Below, in pieces: positions 1 through 8,645 of a stretch of DNA of 43,194 nt; the stretch's first letter is position 1, and each line of letters starts with the position of its first letter. A model generated the notes under the pieces. The model was not told the DNA's origin. It saw only the letters and a program-made list of their open reading frames with translations, and ran no database searches. Source of the DNA: Bacteroidales bacterium UBA2030 (GTDB lineage Bacteria > Bacteroidota > Bacteroidia > Bacteroidales > TTA-H9); the NCBI GenBank assembly GCA_002332755.1, contig DDBO01000177.1, forward strand, positions 1 to 43,194, read 5' to 3'. A program made the position numbers and the translations under genes.

Positions 1-54
1 TATATGGCTCATCCCAATTATTATAGATACCAAAAGAACAAAATATTTTTTCAT
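1..54 (-). CDS. N-terminus of a secreted protein (partial)
   Basis: An ATG at 52-54 on the minus strand opens a frame that stays open to the window edge. Its 18 codons read MKKYFVLLVSIIIGMSHI, a lysine-rich start followed by a hydrophobic stretch, which is what the beginning of a signal peptide or membrane anchor looks like. A sequence matching 7 of 8 positions of the Bacteroidota -7 box (TAnnTTTG) lies about 25 nt upstream at 80-87 on the same strand. The rest of the gene is outside the window, so no function can be given. It may also be a chance opening, since only 54 nt are visible. Confidence 0.45.
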   Translation of the reverse strand, partial: MKKYFVLLVSIIIGMSHI

Positions 55-355
55 ATAGCTGTTTATCAATTATTTAATTCAAATATCCAGACTGCCTAAC
101 AATTGGTACCATCAAGCAACAATGATAAACAGCCAGAAAATTCCTAAAACGGAGGAATAGTATTTTTGTAAAAGAACAGGAAGTTTTGTTGTTATTTATT
201 TTTCAAAATTAAAAACAAAAATATTCTAAATATATTTCAGACACGATTAAGTTCACCAAGTCAATAATTTAAAACTATTCCAAACAAGCAAACTTTCTTT
301 ATCGTCAGGGGTATAATCGTATGTTTGCTACTTTTGCACTTCAATTCACCGGCAG
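55..355. other. AT-rich divergent intergenic region
   Basis: About 300 nt separate the leftward partial gene from the rightward PurF-like gene. The stretch is very AT-rich and has no convincing reading frame or RNA gene. It carries two TAnnTTTG matches on the plus strand (161-168 and 329-336); the second is well placed for the PurF-like gene. Nothing else is recognised. Confidence 0.6.
329..336 (+). promoter_or_regulatory. -7 box of the PurF-like gene
   Basis: TACTTTTG is an exact match to the Bacteroidota -7 consensus TAnnTTTG and lies 19 nt before the ATG at 356, implying a short leader. No strong -33 TTTG is visible at the expected distance. Confidence 0.5.
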
Positions 356-2257
356 ATGAGCGACATAATAAAGCACGAATGCGGTATTGCATTTATCAGG
401 CTTTTGAAGCCATTGGAGTATTATCTCGAAAAATACGGTACTACGACCTGGGCACTTAGCAAAATACAGCTGCTGATGGAGAAGCAGCACAACAGAGGAC
501 AAGACGGAGCAGGCCTGGCATGCATAAAATTAAATCTCGAACCGGGTCGGAAATATATCAACCGCATACGCAGTAACTCTTCCACGCCGATAAAAGATGT
601 CTTTGAGCAAATTTTTGCCCCGTACAAAAAGCTAAAAGAGCAACATCCTCATCGCCTGCTCGATGTGCAATTCCTGAAAGAAAATATTGACTTTAGCGGC
701 GAATTATTTCTTGGACATTTACGTTATGGAACGTTCGGTAAAAACACCATTTTAAATATTCATCCCTTTGTACGGGAAAACAATTGGAAAACCCGAAACC
801 TGGTGCTGGCAGGTAATTTTAATTTAACCAATGTGGATGAGCTTTTTGGTCGTCTGGTTGAATTGGGTCAATATCCTGTAGAAACCTCTGATACTGTAAC
901 TATTCTTGAAAAAATCGGACATTTTGTAGATGAGGAAAATGAAAGGATATTCAAGCATTATAGGGCACAGGGATTCTCTAAAAAAGAGATTACCGATCTC
1001 ATTATTCGAGACTTTGATTTATTAAATGTTCTCAGAGAAGCTTCACAGCATTGGGATGGTGGGTATGTGATGGCCGGATTACTGGGGCATGGAGATGCTT
1101 TCGTCATGCGCGATCCGGCGGGTATCCGACCGGCTTTTTGGTATGCAGATGAAGAAGTAGTGGTAGCAGCATCGGAAAGACCGGTCATCCAGACTACATT
1201 TAATCTGAAAGCCGAACAAATTCAGGAAATACCTCCGGCACATGCCCTTTTAGTCAAACATGACGGTTCGTTTCGTATTGGAGCTTTTACTGAACCACGA
1301 CCCAAAGCTGCCTGTTCTTTTGAGCGGATTTATTTTTCAAGGGGCACAGACAAAGACATATACAAAGAACGCAAAGCTCTCGGTCGTTTTCTTTTACCTT
1401 CAATACTTCAATCGATTGACTACGACCTTGAACATACAGTATTTTCGTATATTCCCAACACAGCAGCAGTGGCCTTCCAAGGGCTCATGGAAGCACTTAC
1501 AGAATTTTGCGACCAACTGAGAAAAGAAAAATTGCTGACACTGGGGCATTCGCCATCAGTAGAAGAGATAGACAAAATTTTCAGTATCAAGCCTCGCTTC
1601 GAAAAAATTGCTGTTAAAGACATCAAATTACGTACTTTCATCACCCAGGACGACCAGAGAGATGACCTGGTAGCCCATGTTTACGACATTACTTATGGAG
1701 CCGTCAGACCCGGAATAGATAATTTGGTGGTGCTTGACGATTCGATAGTAAGAGGGACTACTTTGCGACAAAGTATCATCCGTATTCTCGACCGCCTTGA
1801 ACCTAAGAAAATCGTAATTGCCTCATCAGCTCCCCAAATCCGATATCCCGATTGTTATGGAATTGATATGGCTAAAATGGGAGACTTTGTTGCTTTCAAA
1901 GCCGCTATTGACCTACTCCACGACACTCATCAAGAAAACATCATCAACAGGGTTTACAAACAAGCCCTTGAACAATTGCGTTTACCCAAAGAGCAAATGA
2001 TAAATCCTGTTAAAGAAATATATGCACCATTTACAGATAAGCAAATTGCAGACAAAATCGCCCAATTGGTGACCCATCCCAAAGTAAAATCAAAAGTAGA
2101 GATAGTATTTCAGTCGGTGGATGATCTTCACCGGGCAATTCCCGAACACAGAGGGGATTGGTATTTTACAGGAGATTATCCAACGCCCGGAGGGAATAAA
2201 GTAGTAAACAAGGCCTTTGTGAATTATGTGGAAGGCCGCAATGAGAGAGCTTATTGA
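356..2257 (+). CDS. Amidophosphoribosyltransferase, long PurF-like form
   Basis: A 633-residue protein with an N-terminal class II glutamine amidotransferase domain and a C-terminal phosphoribosyltransferase domain. PurF makes phosphoribosylamine from PRPP and glutamine, the first step of purine synthesis. The nucleophile candidate is Cys9 in ECGIAF, so the first eight residues would have to be removed. NRGQDGAG follows, and the PRPP loop is LDDSIVRGTT, with the two Asp at 461-462. Ordinary PurF has about 470-500 residues; this one carries extra sequence in the middle and at the C-terminus. Two glutaminase motifs differ from the usual form: GHLRYGT at 120-126 (usually RYST) and AGNFNLTN near 152-159 (usually HNGNLTN). 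A second, standard purF may exist elsewhere, so the true role is uncertain. The gene is monocistronic and converges on the HIT gene. Confidence 0.85.
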   Translation: MSDIIKHECGIAFIRLLKPLEYYLEKYGTTTWALSKIQLLMEKQHNRGQDGAGLACIKLNLEPGRKYINRIRSNSSTPIKDVFEQIFAPYKKLKEQHPHRLLDVQFLKENIDFSGELFLGHLRYGTFGKNTILNIHPFVRENNWKTRNLVLAGNFNLTNVDELFGRLVELGQYPVETSDTVTILEKIGHFVDEENERIFKHYRAQGFSKKEITDLIIRDFDLLNVLREASQHWDGGYVMAGLLGHGDAFVMRDPAGIRPAFWYADEEVVVAASERPVIQTTFNLKAEQIQEIPPAHALLVKHDGSFRIGAFTEPRPKAACSFERIYFSRGTDKDIYKERKALGRFLLPSILQSIDYDLEHTVFSYIPNTAAVAFQGLMEALTEFCDQLRKEKLLTLGHSPSVEEIDKIFSIKPRFEKIAVKDIKLRTFITQDDQRDDLVAHVYDITYGAVRPGIDNLVVLDDSIVRGTTLRQSIIRILDRLEPKKIVIASSAPQIRYPDCYGIDMAKMGDFVAFKAAIDLLHDTHQENIINRVYKQALEQLRLPKEQMINPVKEIYAPFTDKQIADKIAQLVTHPKVKSKVEIVFQSVDDLHRAIPEHRGDWYFTGDYPTPGGNKVVNKAFVNYVEGRNERAY

Positions 2258-2270
2258 ATTCGGGATTCAT

Positions 2271-2300
2271 AATTAAAAAGCCGGTTATAAACTAACCGGC
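2271..2300 (-). terminator. Rho-independent terminator of greA-HIT
   Basis: A perfect 8-bp stem (GCCGGTTA paired with TAACCGGC, 5-nt loop, 2280-2300) is followed on the minus strand by five T at 2279-2275. It lies 16 nt after the HIT stop codon. On the plus strand no T-run follows, so it should act on leftward transcripts. Confidence 0.85.
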
Positions 2301-2315
2301 CAGGATAAAATCTGA

Positions 2316-2717
2316 CTATCTTTTCAAAAATTCCTCCTGAATAGAGGCAGCAATGGAAGAAAATTCTTCCTGTGAGAGTTTAAGTTTAGGTTTACTAAAG
2401 TCAATGTCGTAAACACCCTGTAAAGGGACGAGATGCACGTGAGCGTGTGGTACTTCAAGACCAATTACTGCAACACCGATACGCTTGCAAGGTATCACAG
2501 CCTCGATAGCTTTAGCCACTTTCTTGGCAAAAACAATCAATCCCTGTAATTCATCATCCTCGAGATTGAAAAGATAATCTACTTCTCGTTTGGGAATTAC
2601 GAGAGTATGTCCTTTATGTAAAGGATTGATGTCGAGGAAGGCAAGATAGCGGTCATTTTCGGCTACTTTATAGGCCGGAATTTCTCCATTTACAATGCGA
2701 GTAAATATGCTAGCCAT
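2316..2717 (-). CDS. HIT family protein (nucleotide hydrolase/transferase)
   Basis: A 133-residue histidine-triad protein. The signature HAHVHLVPL lies at residues 91-99, with the triad at His91, His93 and His95. The N-terminal part (SIFTRIVNGEIPAYKVAEND) is the standard start of small HIT hydrolases of the HinT type, which cleave nucleoside phosphoramidates and related adenylylated compounds in the cytosol. The exact substrate cannot be told from sequence. The gene follows greA with only 3 nt between them, so the two are cotranscribed, and a strong terminator lies just downstream. The length is normal for the family. Confidence 0.93.
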   Translation of the reverse strand: MASIFTRIVNGEIPAYKVAENDRYLAFLDINPLHKGHTLVIPKREVDYLFNLEDDELQGLIVFAKKVAKAIEAVIPCKRIGVAVIGLEVPHAHVHLVPLQGVYDIDFSKPKLKLSQEEFSSIAASIQEEFLKR

Positions 2718-2720
2718 AGC

Positions 2721-3194
2721 TTATCGTGAAATTTCGAGAATCTCAAACATCATTTTACCAGCAGGAACTACTATCTCAGCCTTATCGCCGGGTTTTTTGC
2801 CCATCAATCCTTTGGCAATAGGAGAGGTAATAGAGATTTTTCCGCTTTTAAGGTTTGCCTCCGTCTCGGGGACGACAGTATAGGACATAACCGTGCCATT
2901 CTGCAGGTTTTTGATTTTAACCGTGGTAAATAACCCGACTTTGCTCGTGTCGATATCAGATTCGTCAAGAACACGAGCGTTGAGAATGAGATTTTGAAGC
3001 TTAGAAATTTTGAGTTCGAGCAAACCCTGTTGCTCTTTTGCCGCATCGTATTCAGCGTTTTCTGACAAATCGCCCTTATCGCGGGCTTCAGCGATCATCT
3101 GCGAAATGCGGGGACGCTCAACATTAGTTAGATAATCAAGCTGTTCCTGCAAAGCCTTGAGTCCTTCTCTGGTGTAATAATGAATTTCACTCAT
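2721..3194 (-). CDS. greA: Transcription elongation factor GreA
   Basis: A 157-residue protein that spans the full GreA length. The N-terminal coiled-coil hairpin (residues about 1-75) contains RPRISQMIAEARDKGDLSENAEYDAAK with the acidic DLSENAEYD tip. The C-terminal FKBP-like domain contains SPIAKGLMGKKPGDKAEIVVPAG. GreA enters the secondary channel of RNA polymerase and stimulates cleavage of backtracked RNA. The ATG at 3194 starts the conserved tip directly (MSEIHYYTREGL). A -7 box lies at 3269-3276 and a hairpin sits in the leader. It is cotranscribed with the HIT gene downstream. Confidence 0.96.
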   Translation of the reverse strand: MSEIHYYTREGLKALQEQLDYLTNVERPRISQMIAEARDKGDLSENAEYDAAKEQQGLLELKISKLQNLILNARVLDESDIDTSKVGLFTTVKIKNLQNGTVMSYTVVPETEANLKSGKISITSPIAKGLMGKKPGDKAEIVVPAGKMMFEILEISR

Positions 3195-3226
3195 TCCTAT
3201 TCAATTTTCATTTAAACTATAAAGAA

Positions 3227-3257
3227 AAGAAGACCCTTTGCTGGAAAGGGCCCTCTT
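3227..3257 (-). other. Terminator-like hairpin in the greA leader
   Basis: On the minus strand, CCCTTT and AAAGGG pair around a 5-nt loop (3234-3250) and are followed by a T-rich stretch (TCTTCTTTTCTTT). It can be the terminator of the upstream PorV-like operon (stop at 3287). It also lies downstream of the greA -7 box, so it would be part of the greA transcript as a leader structure. The sequence does not decide between the two. Confidence 0.5.
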
Positions 3258-3268
3258 AAAATGCGGTG

Positions 3269-3276
3269 CAAAGATA
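3269..3276 (-). promoter_or_regulatory. greA: -7 box of greA
   Basis: TATCTTTG on the minus strand matches TAnnTTTG exactly. It lies about 75 nt before the greA ATG and 11 nt after the PorV-like stop codon. No clear -33 element. Confidence 0.5.
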
Positions 3277-3286
3277 CAACAAATTT

Positions 3287-4360
3287 TTATAAAGAGATTT
3301 TCACACCAATAGAATGTGTACCATTAAAATGTTCTGTGGAACGGTAGGAATAATCAATGGCAAACAGAGAACCTTTGTCTTTATTGAGAGGTATTTGCAC
3401 AGAGAATCCTCCGCTAAAACCCTTCGAGACAGTAATCTTGTTTCCGCTCTCGATGTCTTCAAACATACCATCTTCGTAAGTATAGCCGCCCCTCAACATG
3501 ACGTAATCCCTAAAGGAAAATTCGGCGCCAGCCATAAAAAGGTCGTTGGAGAAGGCGTTCGATTGGAAATTTCCGGCCAACGTTAACCTCGACCTATCAA
3601 ACAAGAAGTCGTATGCAGCACCAATACACATTGCGGTGGGTAACTCAAATTTAGCTTGACGCTGAGTCAGAGTAAACTGGGTTTCCTGTCCTGGGATATA
3701 TACTCGGGTGGCAAAGCCGTCACCTGAGAAGGTCATGGTGGGGCCAACATTTTTCAAAGTGATACCAAACTTGATGTTTTCTTGTTCTCCGGTAACATAT
3801 TGGATACCTGCATCAAGGGCTACACCGCCAGCCGAAACGTCAGAAATGGATTCGTTGATAATTCTCAGCAACAATCCTCCATAAATACTGTTGGAGAAAG
3901 CTTTCGAATAGCTAATTCCGACATTTAGATAGCTAGGAGAATAGGTACCAATGCCACCTTCAGGCAGATCGGTGCGGGTAATCATAATATCTCCGATGGA
4001 CATGGATGTAATACTCATACCTAAAACACCAGATTCACTCACGCGCTGAGTAAAACCGAAGGCAGATATCTTGATATCGGTACCTTTGAGCCACTGGGTT
4101 TGAGAGAAAATGAGTTCGGTGGAGTTAGTATGGGCAACTCCGGCTACGTTGGTAAACATAGCTTCAAGGCCACGAACAGAGGCAACATTCACACCGCCCC
4201 ATCCGCTACTCCGTGCCCAGGGGTTAATGAGGAGTTCCGATCCACCGGCTTGTCCGGAACGGTCTTTGTTGCCAGCCATGGAGGTCTGGCAGGGGAGTAA
4301 AAATAATCCGGTGAGGGCTATTGCGATCAAATATTTAGAAATCTGTTTCATACCATTCAT
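3287..4360 (-). CDS. PorV/PorQ-family outer-membrane protein
   Basis: A protein of about 357 residues with a signal peptide (MKQISKYLIAIALTGLFLLP, cleavage probably after SMA) and a predicted beta-barrel ending in a typical C-terminal strand (SIGVKISL). Family hallmarks are ELLINPWARSSGWGG near the mature N-terminus, GIGTYSPSYLNVGISYSKAFS, and ALDAGIQYVTG. PorV-type proteins are outer-membrane components of or partners to T9SS; PorV itself shuttles cargo to the attachment complex. The frame is open to an ATG at 4402, but the signal peptide begins at the ATG of 4360 or 4351, so the earlier start is less likely. It is the last gene of a three-gene operon behind a large secreted protein, which may be its cargo. 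Whether this is true PorV or a paralogue cannot be told. Confidence 0.85.
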   Translation of the reverse strand: MNGMKQISKYLIAIALTGLFLLPCQTSMAGNKDRSGQAGGSELLINPWARSSGWGGVNVASVRGLEAMFTNVAGVAHTNSTELIFSQTQWLKGTDIKISAFGFTQRVSESGVLGMSITSMSIGDIMITRTDLPEGGIGTYSPSYLNVGISYSKAFSNSIYGGLLLRIINESISDVSAGGVALDAGIQYVTGEQENIKFGITLKNVGPTMTFSGDGFATRVYIPGQETQFTLTQRQAKFELPTAMCIGAAYDFLFDRSRLTLAGNFQSNAFSNDLFMAGAEFSFRDYVMLRGGYTYEDGMFEDIESGNKITVSKGFSGGFSVQIPLNKDKGSLFAIDYSYRSTEHFNGTHSIGVKISL

Positions 4361-4404
4361 TTTTAAGATGTTTAAACATTTGGCATTTATCATAGTACCC
4401 ATCG

Positions 4405-7400
4405 TTAGAAGGTATTAAGATCGATAGGCCTCAGAGCACCGAACCATTTCAGGATACGCTCCCCTCCATCGCTCTTAATGTGGAATATATAAACACCGCC
4501 AGCTATCGGTATTCCGGCAAAGTTCTTCAAATCCCAGTCTAGGAAGGTTGTTGGATCGTCTTTAGTAAACTGACGTATGAGCGTTCCATTCATGTTGTAT
4601 ATAGTAACCACGCATTTCTTGGGCAGGTTAGTAATCTTCACCCTGTTATCAAGGGCATTGGTCTCATATGAAGAATATGCATAGTAGGGGTTGGGAACAA
4701 TATTGATTAGGTCAAGGTCCGTTTGTGTTTTAACAGCGTCGCTGTAAACAGGTTCCAGACCTTCGGTTGAGAAATTGTATAAGGGGAAATTATTGTTAAG
4801 AGTATCCTCTGTACCTGGAGGCAAGGGCCTTGAATAATAGCGGGCATAGGGTTTGCTTACTCTGATGCGGAACCTTGCGTCGTTAGAGAGCCACCATTCC
4901 GGATGATCAGCATCAGGCAGGGGCATTCCCACCCACATAGTGCTGGCAAAAACAGCAGTTTTTGTAACAATCTCAGGTGTCCTCAATAAAACATTGTAGA
5001 TATAGCGGCAACCATCGTAAGCCGGGAATTCATATACCGAGTCCTGAATTCGAACTTTGGTGTGCTGCATTATATATACGTAGTGCTTCCCACCGAAGAC
5101 AGGCTTTCCATTTTCATAAAGAGTCGGAGATGGGTTAAAGATCATGTCGCGTCCGTTATGTCCACTCAACCAACTGTCCTCGCCGAACATAATATTTAAA
5201 CGTTCACCCGTTTCAAGATTTATAGCATATCCGGGGAACCAGCCAAATCCAACAGGATTGATGAAAGCCGGGTCATTGGGATCATTGCTGGGAACAGCGT
5301 CAACAGTAGCTTTAACTCCATCCTTGTTAACAGAAGCCCCTGCCCTTGGACTAAACCTTTTGACACCACCTTCTGCCAATTTAGGATCAGGACACATTTC
5401 TATAACGAGTGCTCGGGTCCATTTCGATTTGTCGCTTGTCAGGACAATATCGACACTGGCAGCAGTAGAGAGGGGGCAGTTATTTTTAGATACAACACTG
5501 TAGGCAGGCCCTTCGGGGCTTTGGTCGTTGTAGGCTGTTAATCCATAAGGAGCCCACATACCGCCAATTACTTTTTCGAAGTATTCATTAGCGTCCCAAG
5601 GGTTGGCAGGAGATCCGGCCATCTGCCAGTCGTTGTAGTTTGGATTTTCGTCGTCTTTATAGGTACCCGATCGAATCCAGTTTTGTGAACTGGACGGGAC
5701 GTTGTTATCGTAAACACCGCTAAGCCAACGTTTTGAGCTATCTGCATAAATCAGATTGGATTCTATGAAACCATTCTTGATGGCTTTTGCATCGCCCGGG
5801 AATGGTACTTGATAGATATGCACAGCTAAACCTAAGTCGAGGAAAAGTTGCTGATAATCATAATTAATCGTGGAGTCACTCTTGTATACCTTACCGTTTT
5901 CATCAATCATCCTCCAGGCAGCATTGGTTAACTGACCACTAGTGTTCTCAACATTTCTAATAAATTCAACGGTAAAGTTGCCTTTCTTAACATTCAAAGG
6001 ATCAATCACCTGAATATTCAACGGGCCGTATCCACGTTCATAAACCGGATGGTAGGCAATGGGATAATTGGGACTACCATAGGGATTATCTACAGGATGC
6101 GCCAAAGGTTTACTCAGGATCTCATCAATAGTAGCCTGTGTAAATTCCAACGACATTCCGCCGTTTCCTTGACCCTGAATACGGGTAATCGTGGGACCAT
6201 CGCCAAAGCTGGATTTTACCACCAAACCATTGATGGTTTTATGGGGAATGGCGGTGTAAACCTTAATATTCTTACGCCCGGCCAGGTAAGGCTTTTTCTG
6301 ACCATCAAGACCTGTGGGATCGATGGTATATTTTTTATATTCATTGTAAGCATAAGCTATGGCCAGGAAATAGTATTGTTTGTGATTTACCAGGCGGCGA
6401 TCACCCGTGGCAAAAGCGTCTTCAGTAACTCTGAAAATATGCTGAATTCCATTATCACCACCTTCCACTTCAACTACAGGAACACTATAACCGATAGCCT
6501 GGTCTGTATTGTGGTTGACAAGTTTAGTAACACCATTGCGAATATCGCATTGGAATACCAACCGGGCTTTAGCCGGATCGTGCAGGCTTTCAACCGAAAC
6601 GGAAGCGTCTTTTAATTGGAAGATTTGATAACCTTCGAAACGGTAAAGCGAGTCACCACCCTTGATGGTAATATCGCGTTCGGCGTAGCCTTCCCTGTAG
6701 TTGTTAGAGGTTTTCTTGTTGGTAAGATAAATAAGCAATTCGCGGTCGAGCTCCTGGATAGTCAGATCGGGAGCATCAGGTCCATCGAGAACTTTAAAGC
6801 AGTTGTCGAAAAGTGCTTGACATTTGTCGTCAACCACGCGCAGTAATTTAACTGAGGCCTCAGGGCCACCGGAAATGGCGCGTGCCCAAGGTACACCGAA
6901 AGTGATGTAGTTTACTGCACCAGGCAACAATGTGAAAGGACCTGCGGATTGCATGAAACGGCGGTCGTAAGGTTGGTTGCCGGCAGTAACCTCAGTCCAG
7001 TAAAGCCCGTTTTGGTTATAACCTCCGTTAGGCGGAATACCCCGAGTTCCCCAGTTGCAGGGGTCGGAATCGCCCGGGAACATGAAATCGCACTCAGGAC
7101 CTACAGCACCAGGGTTTGAGGGGTGAGCATTACCACCATAAACCATCTTCGTGTTGTCAGTCCAAATACCACGCAGGTAGTTGTAATATTCAGCAGCAAT
7201 GGATGGGTCACCCTGAACTGAATTATCATTGTTGTGATAAACGAAGCGGCGCATACCATAACGTTCATCATCGACAATGCCATTACCAAAGTTGACGCCG
7301 TTGATAGCAGCACTATTCACGAGGAAGTTTCCGGTTTTTAGTTCACCGGATTTTCCATAGGTCATTACGATTACAGTAGAGTCAAAATTCACGATAGAGC

Positions 7401-8589
7401 AGTCACCATTAAAAGAAGGACCGAGAATGCCATCTCCCATAAATGAGGGGTTATCATAACCATCGGGATCGAGATAGGGTCCCTGGAAGAAGTCAATACC
7501 TACGGCAGGGGGTTGGTCACCGTAAGCTTCCACCTGGCCGGTTCCATCCACTGCTTTACCATTATAGGCATATCCCATTCCGCGCAATACGTCGCATCCC
7601 ACATAGTCGTCGTAAGCATATCCCAAGTCGGCATCAGTCCAGGGTGAGAAGTACGTGTTGGTAAGTGTGAAAGTAGAACGGTTGATAATTTCGTAGGAAT
7701 AGAAGGTCATGTTGTTAATTTCGTCGTTGGTAGAGAAACCAAAAGCCTGAGCTCTGATTTCAAGACCAATGGCCTGACCTTGAGATTCGGAATGGAAGTT
7801 ACCTTTATCATTAAAGACCCACCAGAACGTCTTGTCTCCTTTTAGAACCTGGTCGGCAAGAATTCCTCCCTTAACAATACCCTGTATGCCTTCCATTGTT
7901 TGGATAGGGCTGTGGCAGAGTTCGTTGGGAATATCGTAGTAAGGATAGTCGCCCTGATTGGGGTCATATTCTCCGTTGCCATCCATATCGTAAAAAGGAG
8001 CCAGGTAATAGCTCTGGAATTTGGAGGGATCGCCATGAGCTGGCCAGTCGAGGATGCTTTTGGGGATGGAATAGCCGGGATATTCTTCGGCGCGATTTTC
8101 ACTAAACCACCAACCCAGGAATTCATCCACCTCGGCACGGGTAATAATGAAGAATTTGTCGTATTCGGCGCATGTTTCGGGATCGACGGCAGCGGTACCA
8201 TCAATGGTCAAAGGCCCGGTCCAGTAGTCGTTACCCACCTGACGGAAGCGCAAGGCAGCCATTTTAAGCTGGTCGTTCACGTCGAGACCACCGATCCAGA
8301 GAGAACCTGCAAAGAGAGAGGTCTTGGTGGTGTTGGCCGGAATGTAGTATTGTGAACCGGCACCTGCACCAAGGTCCCACCACATGTCGCCACCTGTATT
8401 GATACGGCATCTTACATTGTTGATATCCATAAACTGGTAGGCCGAAGCTGCTGAGCAGCCGGCAGTACTGGCCTTGACGGCCTTGGACTGTTTTTGCTTG
8501 TCGCCCACAAACACATCCCCGTAAACGTTCACGCTTAGTAGGGAGAAGAGGCCGACAACCACCAAAATTCGCTGTATCATCTTGGTCAT
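4405..8589 (-). CDS. Large secreted protein with T9SS-like C-terminal domain
   Basis: A protein of about 1394 residues. The N-terminus from the ATG at 8589 (MTKMIQRILVVVGLFSLLSVN) is a signal peptide; the frame opens at 8622 but those codons are highly charged. The mature part begins with an aromatic-rich segment containing MWWDLGAGAGSQYYIP and GSLWIGGLD, a block I associate with a widespread secreted family of T9SS-bearing Bacteroidota. The last 100 residues (from about INIVPNPYYAYSSYE through GVYIFHIKS) have the NPF/NPY, IYNMNG and GVYIFHI elements of the type A sorting domain, but end in an extra GALRPIDLNTF tail. No enzyme motif was recognised. It lies between a TonB receptor gene (15-60 nt upstream) and the PorV-like gene (the two frames are 2 nt apart at most). 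A role as a surface-exposed structural or binding protein is inference. Confidence 0.8.
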   Translation of the reverse strand: MTKMIQRILVVVGLFSLLSVNVYGDVFVGDKQKQSKAVKASTAGCSAASAYQFMDINNVRCRINTGGDMWWDLGAGAGSQYYIPANTTKTSLFAGSLWIGGLDVNDQLKMAALRFRQVGNDYWTGPLTIDGTAAVDPETCAEYDKFFIITRAEVDEFLGWWFSENRAEEYPGYSIPKSILDWPAHGDPSKFQSYYLAPFYDMDGNGEYDPNQGDYPYYDIPNELCHSPIQTMEGIQGIVKGGILADQVLKGDKTFWWVFNDKGNFHSESQGQAIGLEIRAQAFGFSTNDEINNMTFYSYEIINRSTFTLTNTYFSPWTDADLGYAYDDYVGCDVLRGMGYAYNGKAVDGTGQVEAYGDQPPAVGIDFFQGPYLDPDGYDNPSFMGDGILGPSFNGDCSIVNFDSTVIVMTYGKSGELKTGNFLVNSAAINGVNFGNGIVDDERYGMRRFVYHNNDNSVQGDPSIAAEYYNYLRGIWTDNTKMVYGGNAHPSNPGAVGPECDFMFPGDSDPCNWGTRGIPPNGGYNQNGLYWTEVTAGNQPYDRRFMQSAGPFTLLPGAVNYITFGVPWARAISGGPEASVKLLRVVDDKCQALFDNCFKVLDGPDAPDLTIQELDRELLIYLTNKKTSNNYREGYAERDITIKGGDSLYRFEGYQIFQLKDASVSVESLHDPAKARLVFQCDIRNGVTKLVNHNTDQAIGYSVPVVEVEGGDNGIQHIFRVTEDAFATGDRRLVNHKQYYFLAIAYAYNEYKKYTIDPTGLDGQKKPYLAGRKNIKVYTAIPHKTINGLVVKSSFGDGPTITRIQGQGNGGMSLEFTQATIDEILSKPLAHPVDNPYGSPNYPIAYHPVYERGYGPLNIQVIDPLNVKKGNFTVEFIRNVENTSGQLTNAAWRMIDENGKVYKSDSTINYDYQQLFLDLGLAVHIYQVPFPGDAKAIKNGFIESNLIYADSSKRWLSGVYDNNVPSSSQNWIRSGTYKDDENPNYNDWQMAGSPANPWDANEYFEKVIGGMWAPYGLTAYNDQSPEGPAYSVVSKNNCPLSTAASVDIVLTSDKSKWTRALVIEMCPDPKLAEGGVKRFSPRAGASVNKDGVKATVDAVPSNDPNDPAFINPVGFGWFPGYAINLETGERLNIMFGEDSWLSGHNGRDMIFNPSPTLYENGKPVFGGKHYVYIMQHTKVRIQDSVYEFPAYDGCRYIYNVLLRTPEIVTKTAVFASTMWVGMPLPDADHPEWWLSNDARFRIRVSKPYARYYSRPLPPGTEDTLNNNFPLYNFSTEGLEPVYSDAVKTQTDLDLINIVPNPYYAYSSYETNALDNRVKITNLPKKCVVTIYNMNGTLIRQFTKDDPTTFLDWDLKNFAGIPIAGGVYIFHIKSDGGERILKWFGALRPIDLNTF

Positions 8590-8645
8590 ATGCTCTGATT
8601 TTATTTTATTTCCTTTAGTCATAATTATTACTGCTCACCTGCCGC

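Noticed and set aside
6049..6615. 188-codon open frame on the plus strand
   Set aside because: Antisense shadow of the large secreted protein gene, with no domain or promoter of its own.
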